Shown: piece after piece, positions 62,783 through 64,000 of the stretch
Layout of the letters: each line of letters opens with the position of its first letter
Numbering within the stretch: position 1 is the first letter of the stretch
Assembly (NCBI GenBank): GCA_916048095.2
Contig: OU696581.1
Coordinates: 4,010,945-4,074,944, forward strand
Length of the DNA stretch: 64,000 bases
Direction: 5' to 3'
DNA from: Sacculina carcini
Taxonomy: Eukaryota; Arthropoda; Thecostraca; Sacculinidae
Program-made: the position numbers and the translations under genes
Notes under the pieces: generated by a model
Told to the model about the DNA's origin: nothing
What the model saw: only the letters and a program-made list of their open reading frames with translations
Database searches by the model: none

Positions 62783-64000
62783 CTGAAGAGGTGCTTCCGA
62801 CAGTGACAGTTATTGTGAATGGTATGCTGTGTAAAGCTCTGGTAGACACCGGTTGTTCTTGTTGTATTGTGTCGAGTGTGGTGTGCGATCGTTGGACCAG
62901 ACAAAAAACTAAAGTGGACACGCTGGGAGGAGAATCTTTCACCTGCGATGGTGTAGCAAACTGCACGGTAAGAGTTAACGAATGTTCTGTCACGTTGAAT
63001 ATGTTAGTGGTACTTGGTAAACCATTAGACTTTGACATTATTCTGGGCATGAATACCATCCGAGAGTTAGGAGGTGTATACGTTGGTGAGAAGAGAGTAG
63101 TTTTGGGAGAGTCTGTTGGCATGCGACTGCACTGTGCTGTAGGGCAGCAGATCAAAGAGGAAAGACCAGGGCACGTCGTGGCTTTTGACCCCGAGCGAAG
63201 AGTGTGGAAGTGCCGATGGAGCTGGATAGATGGTGTTGAGCCTCAAGTACTGCCAAATCGTGTGGCACAATACAATGTGCCCCGTGAAGCTCGAGCGGCA
63301 TTTGATGCAGAACTTGAATCGTGGATCCGGGAAAAATGGCTGATTCCGTACGATGACAACGTGTACGGTCCTGCTCGTTGCTTGCTGCCATTGATGGCAG
63401 TGCAGCAGGAGAACAAGAAGAAAGTTCGTCCTGTGCTGGATTTCCGGCACTTGAATGCGTATATTGACTCGTTCACTGCTGATGCGGATGTTTGCCAGGA
63501 TAAATTACGGACCTGGAGGAGAAAAGGTGAGAATCTTCACATCATGGATTTGACCAAAGCCTACCTGCAGATAGTTGTCGATGAGTCGTTGTGGCCATTT
63601 CAGACAGTGCGTTACAAAGGTAAACTGTACTGTCTGACACGTCTTGGCTTCGGTCTGAACTCGGCACCAGCTATCATGCAGACCGTGGTGAGCAAAGTGT
63701 TGTCGCTGAATGACAAGATTTATCGTGGCACGTCGGCGTACGTGGATGACGTCATAGTTGATGGAGATATAATCTCGCCACAGATAGTGAAGGAACATTT
63801 GGAGACGTACGGATTGAAGAGCAAGGATGTACAACAAGTGTCCAGCGGTGCCAGAGTGTTGGGATTGAGGGTGTTCAGGTCACGTGATGGTACGATGATG
63901 TGGAAAAGAGACAATGAATTACCGGAGTGTCCAGGAAAGCTTACGCGGCGCAGTGTATTTGCATTGAGCGGTAAACTCGTGTCCCATTATCCCGTGGCGA
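62737..64000 (+). CDS. pol of element F: protease and reverse transcriptase (partial)
   Basis: Open in the -1 frame for over 420 codons. Protease core ALVDTGCSCCIVS and IILGMNTI; RT with VRPVLDFRHLNAYI, HIMDLTKAYLQI, TRLGFGLNSAPAIMQ and the intact catalytic YVDDVIV. The further segment RDNELP and TRRSVFALSGKLVSHYPV is typical of this gypsy branch. RNase H and integrase would lie beyond the window. Confidence 0.9.

Larger units (their letters stand above)
62006..64000 (+). mobile_element. Ty3/gypsy-type retroelement F, intact frames, runs off the window
   Basis: gag then protease-RT in the -1 frame, no stop in either frame to the window end. Upstream LTR not identified, so the left border is the gag ATG only. 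Confidence 0.85.

Overview
This is a stretch of animal (metazoan, probably invertebrate) nuclear DNA. Three multi-exon protein genes with GT-AG introns, a single ORAI-type channel gene, long introns, dense (TA)n and (TG)n microsatellites and many classes of transposable element all point that way. I could not narrow the phylum. CsRn1-like Ty3/gypsy elements primed by tRNA-Trp are compatible with flatworms and several other invertebrate groups. There is no bacterial content.

Host genes. (1) GPN3, plus strand, five exons between 267 and 32811; the exon with the P-loop lies upstream of the window. (2) GPN1, minus strand, five exons from 45234 down to 33627, complete at 433 codons. The two genes are convergent, with stop codons about 0.8 kb apart. 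They encode the two GPN-loop GTPases known to work together in RNA polymerase II assembly and nuclear import. (3) An ORAI store-operated calcium channel gene, minus strand, exons at 61239-61481 and 59981-60520.

The rest is mostly mobile DNA inside introns and between genes. GPN3 intron 2 (1084-20436) is a cluster of non-autonomous Helitrons: one in minus orientation (1528 to about 8650), then plus-strand copies head to tail (8680-13574, 13575-18554, about 18555-20341). It is interrupted by a CsRn1-like gypsy element (2884-7956), a non-autonomous hAT (9254-10846) and a short minus-strand Helitron (18598-19918). GPN3 intron 3 (20619-32364) holds a LINE scrap, two decayed gypsy elements in opposite orientation and an I/jockey-like LINE fused onto the second. 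GPN1 intron 4 holds a fossil gypsy. GPN1 intron 3 holds a nest: a TIR element, containing a mariner, containing a nearly intact CsRn1-like gypsy.

Between GPN1 and ORAI lie a DNA transposon with long terminal inverted repeats (45772-54229), whose left TIR is split by a nearly intact 4.7-kb LINE with a PHD-finger ORF1 (45807-50512); a second hAT copy (54403-57323) carrying a second copy of the short Helitron; and a complete TRIM-like miniature LTR element (57807-59296). Upstream of ORAI a gypsy-type element with intact gag and pol frames (62006 onward) runs off the window. It shows a textbook -1 frameshift signal.

The strongest points for follow-up are the convergent GPN3/GPN1 partner pair, TG-repeat 3' splice sites recurring in the host genes (one short intron has CA and TG repeats at opposite ends), Helitrons carrying internal arrays of copies of their own 3' terminal hairpin, and recoding or coupling signals in the retroelements.
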